From: Planctomycetota bacterium
GTDB taxonomy: Bacteria > Planctomycetota > Phycisphaerae > UBA1845 > UTPLA1
Length of the DNA stretch: 64,000 nt
Direction of reading: 5' to 3'
Assembly: GCA_003576905.1 (NCBI GenBank)
Contig: QEVG01000008.1
Span: 62,001-126,000 of the forward strand
In this document: one piece after another, positions 28,327 through 37,936 of the stretch
Layout: the number at the start of each line of letters is the position of its first letter
Position numbering within the stretch: the first letter of the stretch is position 1
The notes under the pieces: generated by a model
Database searches by the model: none
What the model saw: the letters and a program-made list of their open reading frames with translations, nothing else
What the model was told of the DNA's origin: nothing
Translations under genes and position numbers: made by a program

Positions 28327-29343
28327 TTATCCCTCTGGGGCCCAAATATACATGAATGTCGGCTGTTTTGTCCAGTAAAAAGGCATGTTTATGTTCAGAA
28401 GGTTAATTGTGGGGCACCCCGCGGAGTGGGCAATTTTCCCCGGCGAATGGGCGTAGATGTTCGGTTCCCAGTCGAGGGGGCGGATATAGCGCACCGTGAG
28501 GGCGGCCTGGATACCAGCCCGGCCCTTGGCGGCGGAGATGGCATCCTCCAGTGTGCCGATGCGATCAATCAAGCCATTTTCAAGGGCCTGATTAGCGACA
28601 TAAACCCTTCCGTCGGATAATTTTATGATTTCTTCACGGGAAAGCTTGGGGCGGCCTTCCGTCACGACGTTGACGAATTGCTGGTAAAAATCGTTCACCA
28701 TCCCCTGAAAAATTTCGCGTTCCTCTGCCTTCATCCGTCGAAACGGGCTGCCGGCGTCCTTGTTGGGGCCCGACTTGATGGCGTCGGCGGTAACCCCGAT
28801 TTTCGTAAGCGTCCCGGTGACGTCCATCATCTGCATAATGACGCCGATCGAGCCGGTCACGGTGGTCCGCTGGGCGATGATCTCGTCGGCGGCGCAGGCC
28901 AGGTAATACGCTCCGCTGGCCGCAACATCCTGGAAATACGCGATGACGGGCTTTCCGGTCTTCCGCTTGAACTCCCTGATTTCGTGGTAGATCGTGTCGC
29001 TTGCGGTGACGGTACCGCCGGGGGAGTTAATGCGGAGGACGACGCCTTTTACGCGGCTGTCATTGGCGGCAATGGTGAGGTTCTCGGCCAGGAGCGAGAC
29101 AGGGTGCTCGCCTTCCGAAAACAGGCCCGGGGTGTGGGCGTTCATGAGCACGCCCGAAACCTCGATCAGCGCGATCCGCTCCGCGATCCATCCCGGATCA
29201 CGCAGGACGATCTGCTCGTGGAGTGTCTGGTCCAGCGGAACGGGGGTGATGCGAATTCCCCCGGGTGGCGTGCACCCTGCACCGAGGAAAGAAGTCGCCA
29301 AAACTGCAAAACGGACCGCTGCGACTCGATGGAGTGGATTCAC
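28327..29343 (-). CDS. Signal peptide peptidase SppA-like lipoprotein (S49)
   Basis: Membrane-attached serine peptidase that degrades cleaved signal peptides. 338 residues. The N-terminus carries a lipobox (SFLGAGC), so it is probably a lipoprotein instead of having the usual membrane helix. Core motifs are VVLRINSPGG, VIAYFQDVAASGAYYLACAADEI (nucleophilic Ser in ASGAYY) and TGSIGVIMQ. The start is a GTG with GGAG seven bases upstream. It lies divergently from the M12B-like gene. Confidence 0.9.
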   Translation of the reverse strand: MNPLHRVAAVRFAVLATSFLGAGCTPPGGIRITPVPLDQTLHEQIVLRDPGWIAERIALIEVSGVLMNAHTPGLFSEGEHPVSLLAENLTIAANDSRVKGVVLRINSPGGTVTASDTIYHEIREFKRKTGKPVIAYFQDVAASGAYYLACAADEIIAQRTTVTGSIGVIMQMMDVTGTLTKIGVTADAIKSGPNKDAGSPFRRMKAEEREIFQGMVNDFYQQFVNVVTEGRPKLSREEIIKLSDGRVYVANQALENGLIDRIGTLEDAISAAKGRAGIQAALTVRYIRPLDWEPNIYAHSPGKIAHSAGCPTINLLNINMPFYWTKQPTFMYIWAPEG

Positions 29344-29515
29344 GGAAATTCTCCGGATTTTTACGCGGCCGGGCGGAAATTTCCGGATCAGGCGTGCCCG
29401 GTCGGCGCTGGGTGCGCTTTATACTGGAGACGGGAAGCCGCCTCCATAGATGGCCCACGCGAAAGTCGAGCCGGATCGCGGGTGGGACCGGCGTTCGAAA
29501 CAGCGGGAGTCATTG

Positions 29516-30997
29516 ATGAATCTTTCAAGCCATTCCTGTTTGTGTCTCATTACGGTCTCCATGGTTCTTTGTTCCGCGAGGGCGATGGCGGCGCCGCCAA
29601 TCGGCGCAGGCCAGGCGGACCTCGTGCCTTTCTTCGCGGAAGGGGCGCAGCCCGAACAAGGGGTGTTGCGAATTGTTGAATCGCCGGGGCTTCGCCCGGC
29701 GATCGCCACCGCTGACCGGGTGGTGATGCGCGATGTGCCGCTTGCCCCGGGTCTTTCGGTCGAGCTGGGTCTTCATCGCGTCGAGGTCTTCACGCCGAAT
29801 GCGAAAGTTGTCCTCGGCACCGCGCAGGGCGATGTGCCGCTGGCACGGCCCGATATCCGAATGTTCGCCGGGCATGTCTCGGGGCGCGGGGATTCGTCGG
29901 CGTTTGTGAGCTTTGTGCCCGGCGGCGTGCAGGGGTGGGTGTCGCTCGGGGGTGAGACATTCATCTTGTCGAGCGGTCCGAAGGGCGGCGCGGGCGGCTT
30001 GGCGGTTCACTCACCGCGCAGGCTGCCGCCGGGGAAACGGCGGCCGTCATCGTTTACATGCGAAGCGGACAAGCTCGCGCTGCCGGTGCGGGTGGCAAAG
30101 GCCGGCGCGGTGCGTCCGCGCGGGACGCCGACCGGGCCAAGCGCCTGCCGCGCGGCGGTCCTGGCGATTGAGACCGACTATGAATTCACGGGCTGGCTTT
30201 TCGGCGGGGATACCGAGGCATCGGGGGCCTATGCTGCGACACTGATCGGGGCGGTCTCGGAGATATTCATGCGGGATTTCAACGCGTCGCTGTCGATCGG
30301 GTTTCTGCGATTGTGGGACGCCGACGTCGACCCGTGGGACCAGGGGGGGACGCTGGATCAGCTCTTTCAGTTTCAGGATTACTGGAATGCGAACATGACC
30401 GGCGAGGTTCGCAACGCGGTGCATTTCCTGTCGGGTCGTGGACTGGGCGGCGGCGTGGCATACCTGCCGGGGCTCTGCTATCCGGAATATGACTACGGAC
30501 TGTCGGCTAATCTTGCGGGGTATTTTCCGTACCCGATCGAGAACAACCACTGGGCGAACTGGGACCTGATGGTCGTGGCGCACGAGCTGGGCCACAACTT
30601 CGGCGCTCCGCACACGCACGACATGGCCCCCCCGGTTGACGGGTGCGCCTTTGGCGATTGCAGCATCGTTCCGAACGGGACGATCATGAGTTACTGCCAC
30701 CTGTGCTCCGGGGGTCTGGCGGACGTGCGGATGGAGATTCACACGCGGTCGGTGTACGAGGCGATTCTGCCGACGCTCGACGCCATGACATTCTGTGACC
30801 TCGTGGAGCCGTGCGACCCCGTGGGGGACTGCAACGGCGACGGCGTGCTGGACATGGCGGACGTGGACTGCTTCGTCGAAGTGGCGCTGGGGCAGACGCC
30901 GTACAACGGACCGCTTCAGAGGTGCGATCTGGTGAACGACGGGACGGTAAACGGGATCGACGCCGGGCCGTTCGTGGATGCGATGCTGGGGATGTAG
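29516..30997 (+). CDS. Secreted M12B-like metallopeptidase with dockerin-type C-terminus
   Basis: 493 residues. It has a signal peptide (LITVSMVLCSARAMA), an N-terminal prodomain-like beta region, then a metzincin catalytic domain with HELGHNFGAPH (extended zinc motif HExxHxxGxxH) and a Met-turn in TIMSYCH. The C-terminus has a dockerin type I-like pair of calcium loops (GDCNGDGVLDMADVDCF and NDGTVNGIDAGPFVDAM). ATG 29516 is preceded by GGGAG; a -10-like TATACT lies at 29420-29425. Probably extracellular or surface attached. Confidence 0.85.
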   Translation: MNLSSHSCLCLITVSMVLCSARAMAAPPIGAGQADLVPFFAEGAQPEQGVLRIVESPGLRPAIATADRVVMRDVPLAPGLSVELGLHRVEVFTPNAKVVLGTAQGDVPLARPDIRMFAGHVSGRGDSSAFVSFVPGGVQGWVSLGGETFILSSGPKGGAGGLAVHSPRRLPPGKRRPSSFTCEADKLALPVRVAKAGAVRPRGTPTGPSACRAAVLAIETDYEFTGWLFGGDTEASGAYAATLIGAVSEIFMRDFNASLSIGFLRLWDADVDPWDQGGTLDQLFQFQDYWNANMTGEVRNAVHFLSGRGLGGGVAYLPGLCYPEYDYGLSANLAGYFPYPIENNHWANWDLMVVAHELGHNFGAPHTHDMAPPVDGCAFGDCSIVPNGTIMSYCHLCSGGLADVRMEIHTRSVYEAILPTLDAMTFCDLVEPCDPVGDCNGDGVLDMADVDCFVEVALGQTPYNGPLQRCDLVNDGTVNGIDAGPFVDAMLGM

Positions 30998-31027
30998 CCG
31001 GCCGGAGTGCGTTCGGCGTTTGCAGGA

Positions 31028-32053
31028 TCATCGTCGAACCGGTGACGTGGATGCGCCAGCCGGCCGGTTGTATTCCGCGTGATACCAGCGAAAAGCCTCG
31101 TGCATGCCGTCGGCAAACCTCGTCTCCGGCTTCCAGTTCAGAAGCTTTTGCGTGTAGTCGCAGTTGATGCGCTGCGGCAGGCCGGTCAAAGCGATGGCGC
31201 ACCGCCGCATTGCCGCGGCGCGCGGGCCGCTCTTGAACAGGTATTCACCCAGCCATCCAAAGAAGAATGCCACTCCGTATGGCACCTTCTTCGTCACGCG
31301 CGGGAGGTTGAATCCGTCGGCCATGGCGTCGAAGTAGTCTTTCTGCGTGAGATGCTCGTGGCCCCCGGCAATGAGCAGCTTTCCGGCCGCGGCGGGGGTC
31401 ACGCCGGCGAGGAGGATGGCCTTCGCGGCATCGGCCACATAGACAAGAGCCATGGGGTTTGAGCCATCGCCCAGCAGGGTCATGATCCCGCCCTTCATGA
31501 CCGGTTCAAGGTAGCTTTTCATCGTCCGATTGCGCGGTCCGTAGAGGTAGCCGAGGCGGATGATGGTCCATTCCATCGGCGGTGCGAGCTCGCGCACGAC
31601 GCGCTCGGCGGCCAGCTTGGCCTTCGCATAGGGGAACCACTCGGGCGGGTCGGGCGATTCGGTGAATTCGTTGATCGTCTGCCCGGCGGCCATGAGGCGC
31701 GGGTGATAGACGCCGCAGGAGCTGACAAAGACGAACCGCTTCACGCCGCACTTCACGGCGGCGTCGACCAGCCGGCGTGTGCCGTCAATCGTGGTGCGCC
31801 GGAACGCGTCCCATGCGCCGATGATCTCGACGCGCGCGGCGCAGTGGTAAACAACATCGCATTCGGCACAGGCGGCTTCGAGCGAGGCCAGGTCATCAAG
31901 GTCGCCGTAGCGAACCTCCGCGCCGATGTCTTCGAGAAGCCCGCGATTGCTCCCTGGGCGGCACAGTGCCACGACATCGTCGCCCCGCGCGCGAAGCTGC
32001 TCGATAAGATGGCTGCCGACGAACCCGGTGCCGCCAGTGACGAGTGCTTTCAT
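31028..32053 (-). CDS. NAD-dependent epimerase/dehydratase family protein
   Basis: Extended SDR, 341 residues. The N-terminal TGGTGFVGSH binds NAD(P), VVYHCAARV follows, and the catalytic Ser and YxxxK are in FVSSCGVY and PYAKAKLAAE. It resembles sterol-dehydrogenase/OleD-type members more than nucleotide-sugar epimerases, but this is a weak judgement. It is third in a minus-strand group with the KAS III-like and membrane methyltransferase genes (121-base gap), suggesting a lipid or polyketide-like pathway. Confidence 0.82.
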   Translation of the reverse strand: MKALVTGGTGFVGSHLIEQLRARGDDVVALCRPGSNRGLLEDIGAEVRYGDLDDLASLEAACAECDVVYHCAARVEIIGAWDAFRRTTIDGTRRLVDAAVKCGVKRFVFVSSCGVYHPRLMAAGQTINEFTESPDPPEWFPYAKAKLAAERVVRELAPPMEWTIIRLGYLYGPRNRTMKSYLEPVMKGGIMTLLGDGSNPMALVYVADAAKAILLAGVTPAAAGKLLIAGGHEHLTQKDYFDAMADGFNLPRVTKKVPYGVAFFFGWLGEYLFKSGPRAAAMRRCAIALTGLPQRINCDYTQKLLNWKPETRFADGMHEAFRWYHAEYNRPAGASTSPVRR

Positions 32054-32174
32054 GGCGCGATTGTAAGGCGGGGGGCAGCGTCGTGTCGAAACTGAAGCAT
32101 TCACGGTTGCGGGCGCAGCAGCAATCGGTAAGGGGGATAGCCACGCGCGGGAGGTGTGAGCATGATTCGGCGAG

Positions 32175-32762
32175 TTACGACTCGTCAGCGGGCGGGCGGG
32201 GGATCCAGCGGTGAACGCGGTTGCAGTATTCGACATAGGTCTCACCGAATCGCTCGCGGAGGCGCGGCTCTTCGATCTTCGTCACCTGGTACTGCGCGAA
32301 ACAGCAGCCGACGGCGATGAGGACGAACATGCCGAGCGAGCCGAAATAGATCGCCTCGCCAAGGACGCAGATCATGAGGGTGATGACGACCGGATTGCGA
32401 ACCCAGCGATAAGGCCCGGTGGCGACAAAGACCTTCGGCGGGTCAAACTCGACATGAGGGCCGCGGCCGCAGTAGATCAGCCAGGCCGAGCAGGCGACAT
32501 ACGTGAAGAGCCCGCCGGCGAAGAGCCCGATGCCGACGAGGTGGCGGAAGCCGGTCCAGAAGAGCCGGATTTCCGTGCCGATGGGCAGGTCCCGCACGGG
32601 CATTTTGCCCAGAATGTGGAAGATGGAGGGTATGACGCCGAGGACGACGACCAGAAAGCCGATCGTGTAGATCGTGGCGCGGAGCGCGAAGGGTTTTTGC
32701 GGCGCGACGCCGGACGGTGACGATTCTTGCGGCCCGGACGTGGGCGATGGGCCGTTTACCAT
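32175..32762 (-). CDS. Isoprenylcysteine/phospholipid-type membrane methyltransferase
   Basis: 195 residues with about four membrane helices. The C-terminal catalytic signature of the ICMT/PEMT-like family is present: GPYRWVRNPVVITL, then EEPRLRERFGETYVEYCNRVHRWIP. It probably transfers a methyl group from SAM to a lipid-linked substrate. The ATG overlaps the stop of the upstream KAS III-like gene as ATGGTAA, indicating translational coupling and a shared pathway. Confidence 0.85.
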   Translation of the reverse strand: MVNGPSPTSGPQESSPSGVAPQKPFALRATIYTIGFLVVVLGVIPSIFHILGKMPVRDLPIGTEIRLFWTGFRHLVGIGLFAGGLFTYVACSAWLIYCGRGPHVEFDPPKVFVATGPYRWVRNPVVITLMICVLGEAIYFGSLGMFVLIAVGCCFAQYQVTKIEEPRLRERFGETYVEYCNRVHRWIPRPPADES

Positions 32763-33871
32763 CTTACCGCAAAGCCCGCCGTCATCCACTTGCTCGACTC
32801 GACCGCATGGACCATGGCCAGTTGGCCGGACTTGAGCTCGCCGGTGCGGATCATCTCGTCCAGGTGGAGCAAGGTCGCCGCGCCGCCGCAGTAGCCGATC
32901 TTTCCGCTGCGGAACTTGATCTTGTCGCGGGTGATGTTGAGGCGATCCAGGAAGGCGGGGATGTGATCCTCGTACAACTGGAGCGTCGGGATGGAGACGA
33001 CGTAATGATCGACGGTGCTGGGGTCGATCTTCATCTGCGTCGTGAAGTTGCACAGGCCCTGAAGCAGGAGCGGCGCGGCATTGTCGTTCACGGCGGAAAA
33101 GTCCTGCCAGAGGTGGTGCGTGCCGTCGTTGTACAGCTCGGGGATCTGATGCTTCGAGTTCATCAGGTCGGCTGCCGCGCCGCCGGCGGTCATGCCGGCC
33201 GGGCGTCCCGCGCCGACGGACTCGACAAAGGTGGCGACGATTTCGCGGCCGGGCTTTCCGTTGTCGCCGGCCTGGAGGACCATGGCGCCCGCGCCGTCGG
33301 CGAGAATCCACCGCAAGGCGGCGTGAACCTTGTCCATTTTGGGCTGATTGAAATAGCAGCTTCGGAGATAGATCGAGGAGAGCTGGCTGTATGCGACCAG
33401 CGCGGTGCGATAGCGCCCGGTGCGCAGGGCGTCGTAGGCGACCTGCACGCCTTTTCCGACACCGGTGCAGTTGGAGTGAATCTCCATCTCGGCGCAATGC
33501 TGAATGCCGAGTCGCTCCTGAAGCAGGGTGCTCGTCGGCGGAGTACTCTGGTCATAGGAGGGGCAGGAGATGATCAGCAGGTCGATCTGCTGCGGCTGCA
33601 TCTGGGCCATTTCGAGGGCATTACGCGCCGCCTTTTCCGCAAGGCTGCTGAAGTTGAAGGTCATGTCGCCTGTTTCAGGGTCGACAGCGAAGTGCCGCGT
33701 CTTGACGCCGCCGCGATCGAGCATCTTGGGGCCGAGATTGTCGATGAAGCTCTTGACCTTGGCCGGTGCGTTCGGCAGCGGGCCGAGGACGGCCTCAAGC
33801 CGGTCATTCCCGACGGGCGGCCCGGGAAGGAAACTCCCGGTTCCCGCGATCTTTACAGGTAAGAAAGACAT
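32756..33871 (-). CDS. KAS III-like thiolase-fold enzyme with altered catalytic triad
   Basis: 371 residues of the FabH/KAS III-like condensing enzyme family. The nucleophilic Cys is in IHSNCTGVGKG. The loop that normally reads PHQAN reads VVSIPTLQ here, and the GNTSAA region reads GYCGGAAT, so the canonical His and Asn seem absent. It may be an acyl transferase or otherwise divergent condensing enzyme. ATG 33871 is chosen because AGGAG lies about four bases upstream. It overlaps the next gene by seven bases. Confidence 0.8.
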   Translation of the reverse strand: MSFLPVKIAGTGSFLPGPPVGNDRLEAVLGPLPNAPAKVKSFIDNLGPKMLDRGGVKTRHFAVDPETGDMTFNFSSLAEKAARNALEMAQMQPQQIDLLIISCPSYDQSTPPTSTLLQERLGIQHCAEMEIHSNCTGVGKGVQVAYDALRTGRYRTALVAYSQLSSIYLRSCYFNQPKMDKVHAALRWILADGAGAMVLQAGDNGKPGREIVATFVESVGAGRPAGMTAGGAAADLMNSKHQIPELYNDGTHHLWQDFSAVNDNAAPLLLQGLCNFTTQMKIDPSTVDHYVVSIPTLQLYEDHIPAFLDRLNITRDKIKFRSGKIGYCGGAATLLHLDEMIRTGELKSGQLAMVHAVESSKWMTAGFAVRW

Positions 33872-34244
33872 AGCACTCCTGATCAACAATTCGCCTTCGA
33901 GGTCGCCGGTCGCCTCAAATCAATACCCGATCTGCGCGCGTGGTGATCTGCCACGCGGGACAGCAAGCCGGGTATCTTAGCAAGACCCGCGCCAAAAGGG
34001 CAGCAACATGTTTACTCGAAAAGATCGGCAATGCCAACTGTCGCAGACGACTCGGCCTTGAAGAGTTGCGCGGCGCGCCTAAATGCCAAGATGTGCGGCT
34101 ATCTCGCTGTTACATCCTGTTTGGCATGTAGTTATATGCGGTTGGTTACAAGGGAAAACCGGCGCGGTGGCGCATTGGCCACTGCCGCTGGTGCAAAACA
34201 GGGGGTCGGGAGTGCCCAAAGCGGTGGGCCGCCGAAATAGGTTC
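33872..34244. other. Divergent intergenic region, 373 bp
   Basis: Separates the KAS III-like operon from the dipeptide epimerase gene. It should contain both promoters, but I see no clear consensus pair. No gene is supported. Confidence 0.4.
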
Positions 34245-35270
34245 ATGAAGCTGACCTGCGAAAGAATGACGCTGAAACTGGCGGTTCCGTTCCGGACGGC
34301 ACGGGCGGTGCGGACCGACAAGGAGACGCTTTGGGTGAAAGTCACCCATGACGGCGTCGAAGGGTGGGGAGAAGCGGCCCCCGTCGACACGTATCATCAG
34401 ACTTTGGAGTCTTCGGAGCGGACGGTTTTAGAGGCGGCCCGATTTGTGGGGGGTTCGCCGTTTGAGACAGAACGGCTGACGGAGGCGCTCCTGGCGCGGT
34501 TCGGGGAACAGTGTGCGGCGGTCGCGGCGATCGATGCCGCGCTGCACGACTGGATCGGCAAGCGCGTGAATCTGCCGATCTGGAAGTACCTCGGTCTTGC
34601 GCAAGGGCCACTTCCACTGACATCGTATTCGCTTGGTATCGAGGAGGACCTTTCCTCGCTGGCGGAGCGGGTGCGGAGTGCCGCGAAATACCCGGTTTTA
34701 AAGGTCAAACTCGGCAGTCCGCGCGATGAAGAGATAATCCGGCTGGTCCGATGCGAGGCGCCGCGACAGCGGATTCGCGTCGATGCGAACATGGGCTGGA
34801 CGATTGACACCGCTCTTCGATTGCTTCCACTTTTCGCGGAGCTGGGCGTCGAGTTCGTGGAGCAGCCGCTTGCGGCGCACGACCTGGACGGGCTGCGCCG
34901 GCTGAAGGAGGCGGCGATTCTACCGATCGTGGCGGACGAGAGTTGCGTTCGGCGCGAGGATGTGCTCAAGGTCCGCGGCTGCGTTGATGGCATCAACATC
35001 AAGCTGAGCAAGTGCGGCGGCATTCGGCAGGCGCTGACAATGATCCGACTGGGAAGAGCCTGCGGGCTGAAGATCATGCTGGGCTGCATGATTGAAAGCT
35101 CGCTGGGAATCTCCGCGGCGCTGCAACTGGCCACTTTGGCGGACTGGTTGGACCTTGATGGACACCTTCTGGTGAGCCCCGATCCCTTCGGCGGGATCGG
35201 CGGCGGGGAGGGGAAATTGCACCTGTCGGACCGCCCCGGGCTTGGGGTGATGCCCATGCTGATTTCATAA
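34245..35270 (+). CDS. Dipeptide epimerase-like enolase-superfamily enzyme
   Basis: 341 residues. It follows the muconate-lactonising subgroup layout: capping domain, then barrel with LKVKLGSP (catalytic Lys), RVDANMGW (metal Asp), EFVEQPL (metal Glu), IVADES (metal Asp), and NIKLSKCGG (second Lys). These match L-Ala-D/L-Glu-type epimerases, which recycle peptidoglycan peptides, though other substrates are known. ATG 34245 is used; a GTG at 34212 with GGGGTCGGGA upstream is an alternative. Confidence 0.85.
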   Translation: MKLTCERMTLKLAVPFRTARAVRTDKETLWVKVTHDGVEGWGEAAPVDTYHQTLESSERTVLEAARFVGGSPFETERLTEALLARFGEQCAAVAAIDAALHDWIGKRVNLPIWKYLGLAQGPLPLTSYSLGIEEDLSSLAERVRSAAKYPVLKVKLGSPRDEEIIRLVRCEAPRQRIRVDANMGWTIDTALRLLPLFAELGVEFVEQPLAAHDLDGLRRLKEAAILPIVADESCVRREDVLKVRGCVDGINIKLSKCGGIRQALTMIRLGRACGLKIMLGCMIESSLGISAALQLATLADWLDLDGHLLVSPDPFGGIGGGEGKLHLSDRPGLGVMPMLIS

Positions 35271-35632
35271 CATTATTCAAAACCTGATCTTAAATAACAT
35301 GCTGCGTGGCAGTTAGAAGATTATTGAGCCGCTTTATTCTTTCACTTGACGGACAGTCCGGGAAGGGAACAATAAAGGTGAGCCGGCTGGGGCTCTCGAA
35401 GGGTTGTCTGACTTCCCCGCTCAACCCGCCCCCCTTCGATCTCCCACCGCTGGCCGCGAAGGCTTTCCCTCTTCGCGGGCGCGGCAGCACTTCACCCGGT
35501 CTTACGTGAGTCTTCGCCTATGCGCAGTTCGTCCGCGCGGTGACCGGCCATGCCCGTCCAGCCGCCCGGTTTGAATCGCATGGGGTGAATCGCTCGCGTC
35601 GGAATCCTCGCAGGGGATCAGGAGAGGTTGCC
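35271..35632. other. Intergenic region with hairpin, 362 bp
   Basis: No gene is visible. A perfect 8-bp stem hairpin lies at 35454-35478, and TTGACG occurs near 35346 without a good -10. This region may contain the promoter and an operator of the GntR gene at 35633. Confidence 0.4.
35454..35478. other. Hairpin upstream of GntR gene
   Basis: 8-bp perfect arms (35454-35461 and 35471-35478) with a nine-base loop, about 155 bases before the GntR-family start. Possible operator or small terminator for the dipeptide epimerase gene. Confidence 0.35.
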
Positions 35633-36877
35633 ATGCACCAGGAATCGTCGCCGTGCGCTCCGTCAACGTCCCGGCCGTCGGGAGCGCGGTTGAGCTACAA
35701 GTTTCAGCGGCTTCGGGAGCAGATCCGCGAGGCGATCGTTCGCGGAGAGTTCGGCGAACAATTGCCGGGCGAAAGGGAGCTGGGCCGCCGGTTCCGGGCC
35801 AACGCCAAGACGATCAACAAGGCCTTGTGCGACCTGGCGGGCGAGGGCCTGCTGGTGCGTATCATCGGACGCGGCACGTTCGTGGCCGAGACGCCGGGCG
35901 TGTCGGCGGCGGCGCGGACGTCGCAGGTATATCACGGGATATGTCCGGCCATGCAGAACGAGCCGCCGCACCGGGGTGCCATTATTTCGGCACTTCGCGA
36001 TGCGCTGGCCGCGATGGGTCACCGGCTCGACCTGATCCCGCACGAGGGAGACGGCGACGGCGAGATTTCCTCGGCCGCGTGGCCGGCGCATATGCGGCGC
36101 CTGGCGGCGGGGCTGATCGCGCATCCCGCCGCGCCGCTCGATGGCCGGGGCCCCCGTCCGGGCGACGCGCTGGTGGCGGAGGCGTGGCGTCGGCATCTGC
36201 CGATCGTGCTGCTCGGCGCTGCGGCCTCGAATGCGAAGGTCAACGCAGTCATGCCCGACTATATCAGTGCCGGTTTCCGTCTGGCCGAGCACCTGTTCCT
36301 GCTCGGATGCGGGCGCATGGTTGTCCTTCGGGATCGCGCAGAGGGGCGCGAGGCCGACATGGTGACCAGCGGCTGCCAGACGGCCGCCATTCGGCATCGT
36401 GGATCCGTCACGGAAGTTTTCCTGGAGCGCCAGACCGACTGGGTCGGCGGGCTAATGGGGGACGGCCTGTCGGCCGCCGCCGACAAGTCGCGGGTTTCAC
36501 CGGCGGTCGGAATTGTCTGCGTCGGATCTCGGGCGCTCGAGGCGGCGCAGCACGATCGGACGATCAACGAATTGGTTGCGCGGGATTCGCTCGCCGTGGC
36601 CTGCGTCCTTGAGCCGGGCGACGATGCGGCTCAGCGCGCAGGCGTAACGTCGATGGAGTTCGATGCGGGCAAGATCGCGGGTTGGGCGGCGCGGCTGCTG
36701 GCGGAATGGAAGCCGGGCCAGAGACCGGTTGAGGTCCTTGTGCCGGGCGAGATCAAGGTGCGCGGGCGCTGCGCCACGCATCGAAACGGGAATGGTCACG
36801 GTAAGGGGCGGCACGGCGATGCGGAGTCGCTCGAAGGGCTGGGCGGCCGCCAGAAACTGGCGGAGGCCGTGATATAG
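35633..36877 (+). CDS. GntR-family transcriptional regulator with C-terminal sensor-like domain
   Basis: 414 residues. The N-terminal winged helix (about 20-90) contains LREQIREAIVRGEFGEQLPG, ELGRRFRANAKTINKAL and GLLVRIIGRGTFVAETPG, typical of GntR. The C-terminal part looks like a periplasmic-binding-protein/LacI-type sensor (HLFLLGCGRMVVLRDRAEG), as in the AraR-type arrangement. ATG 35633 follows GGAGAGG. A hairpin terminator follows the gene. Ligand and targets unknown. Confidence 0.8.
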   Translation: MHQESSPCAPSTSRPSGARLSYKFQRLREQIREAIVRGEFGEQLPGERELGRRFRANAKTINKALCDLAGEGLLVRIIGRGTFVAETPGVSAAARTSQVYHGICPAMQNEPPHRGAIISALRDALAAMGHRLDLIPHEGDGDGEISSAAWPAHMRRLAAGLIAHPAAPLDGRGPRPGDALVAEAWRRHLPIVLLGAAASNAKVNAVMPDYISAGFRLAEHLFLLGCGRMVVLRDRAEGREADMVTSGCQTAAIRHRGSVTEVFLERQTDWVGGLMGDGLSAAADKSRVSPAVGIVCVGSRALEAAQHDRTINELVARDSLAVACVLEPGDDAAQRAGVTSMEFDAGKIAGWAARLLAEWKPGQRPVEVLVPGEIKVRGRCATHRNGNGHGKGRHGDAESLEGLGGRQKLAEAVI

Positions 36878-36908
36878 TCGCGCCGGACTTCCGGGGGAGA
36901 ATGAACCG

Positions 36909-36951
36909 ACGGGGCCGTCCTCACTGGGGGGCGGCCCCGTTGCCGTTTCTT
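36909..36951 (+). terminator. Rho-independent terminator after GntR gene
   Basis: Perfect 9-bp stem (36909-36917 and 36932-36940), 14-base loop, then TGCCGTTTCTT. It lies 32 bases after the stop codon. Confidence 0.65.
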
Positions 36952-37007
36952 GGGCGCGGCGCGCGGCGGGTCCGGGAGCGAGAGACGCCGCGCGGCGGCC
37001 TGCGTCG

Positions 37008-37036
37008 TTGATGGATGCGTGATTTCGGCGCATAAT
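37008..37036 (+). promoter_or_regulatory. Promoter of CdsZ-like/RNase H operon
   Basis: TTGATG (37008-37013), 17 bases, CATAAT (37031-37036). It sits about 70 bases before the ATG at 37105 and just after the GntR terminator. Confidence 0.5.
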
Positions 37037-37104
37037 ACGTCACGTCATTCTCGACTCCGGCGAATCAGCGCCGAACCGATTGCGAAGAAAGGATCCGACA
37101 TCGT

Positions 37105-37854
37105 ATGGGAGCCACGCTCGACGCACTGCACCGCCTTCAGGAGGTTGAGATGCAGATCGCGGAGCTTCGCAAGGGCATCGACCGGAAGGTCCGCGCGGTG
37201 AAGCAGCAGGAGAGCCGCATCGCCGAGATCGATGCAAAGATCAAGCAACAGCGCGACAGCCTTCGAATGGGTCAGATGGAGGCCGATCGCCTCGACCTGG
37301 ACGTCAAGACGCGCGAGGCGGAGATCGCCAAGCTCCGCTCGGCCCTGCAACTCGCCAAGACCAACAAGGAATACTCGGCCATTCTGACTCAGCTTAATAC
37401 CTTCAAAGCCGACAGCAGCAAGGTGGAGGACCGCGTTCTGGCCCTCATGGGCGATCTGGACAAAAAGCGCGCGGAGATCGACGCGCTGGGGCAGCAGCGT
37501 CAGGCCGAGGAGGCCCGGCTGGCCGAGCTTCAGGGGGCGGTGAAGGAAGTCGAAGCGCGGTCAAAGACCCGACTCGACGCACTGATCGCCGAGCGCCAGG
37601 AGGCGGCCGCGGCGGTGCCGCCGTCGGCGCTGGAGTTCTTCGAGCGCGTGTCGCGCAAGAACGACGGCGAGGCGATGGCGCGGATCATCCGCACGAACCC
37701 GAAGCGGGCCGAGTTTGCCTGCGACGGCTGCAACATGTCGATCACCATCGAACAGGTCAACGCCATCCTCTCGCGGGACGAAGCGATCACCTGCAACATC
37801 TGCGGACGGATCCTGTACATCGACCCGGCGGTCGCGCCGGGCATTCGAAAGTAA
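37105..37854 (+). CDS. Coiled-coil C4 zinc-ribbon protein (CdsZ-like)
   Basis: 249 residues. A long antiparallel coiled coil (about 1-180) precedes a C-terminal ribbon with CDGC and CNIC, the layout of the PF02591 (CdsZ/CT398-like) family. It contains the family sequence SALQLAKTNKEYSAI. Some members associate with sigma-54 or secretion complexes in Chlamydia; most have no assigned role. The next gene on the same strand is an RNase H-like gene, a pairing also seen in Actinobacteria. Confidence 0.85.
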   Translation: MGATLDALHRLQEVEMQIAELRKGIDRKVRAVKQQESRIAEIDAKIKQQRDSLRMGQMEADRLDLDVKTREAEIAKLRSALQLAKTNKEYSAILTQLNTFKADSSKVEDRVLALMGDLDKKRAEIDALGQQRQAEEARLAELQGAVKEVEARSKTRLDALIAERQEAAAAVPPSALEFFERVSRKNDGEAMARIIRTNPKRAEFACDGCNMSITIEQVNAILSRDEAITCNICGRILYIDPAVAPGIRK

Positions 37855-37936
37855 CGGCGCGTTCGCGAGGGCGCCTCGGGCCGGAACCCAGCGGGCGACA
37901 GAGATGGGACGAGGCGTCAGGCGGATGGGCCGCTGA

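Noticed and set aside
32175-33497. 440-codon frame combining two genes
   Set aside because: Its first part is out of frame within the KAS III-like gene. Only the part from 32762 is a recognisable membrane methyltransferase.
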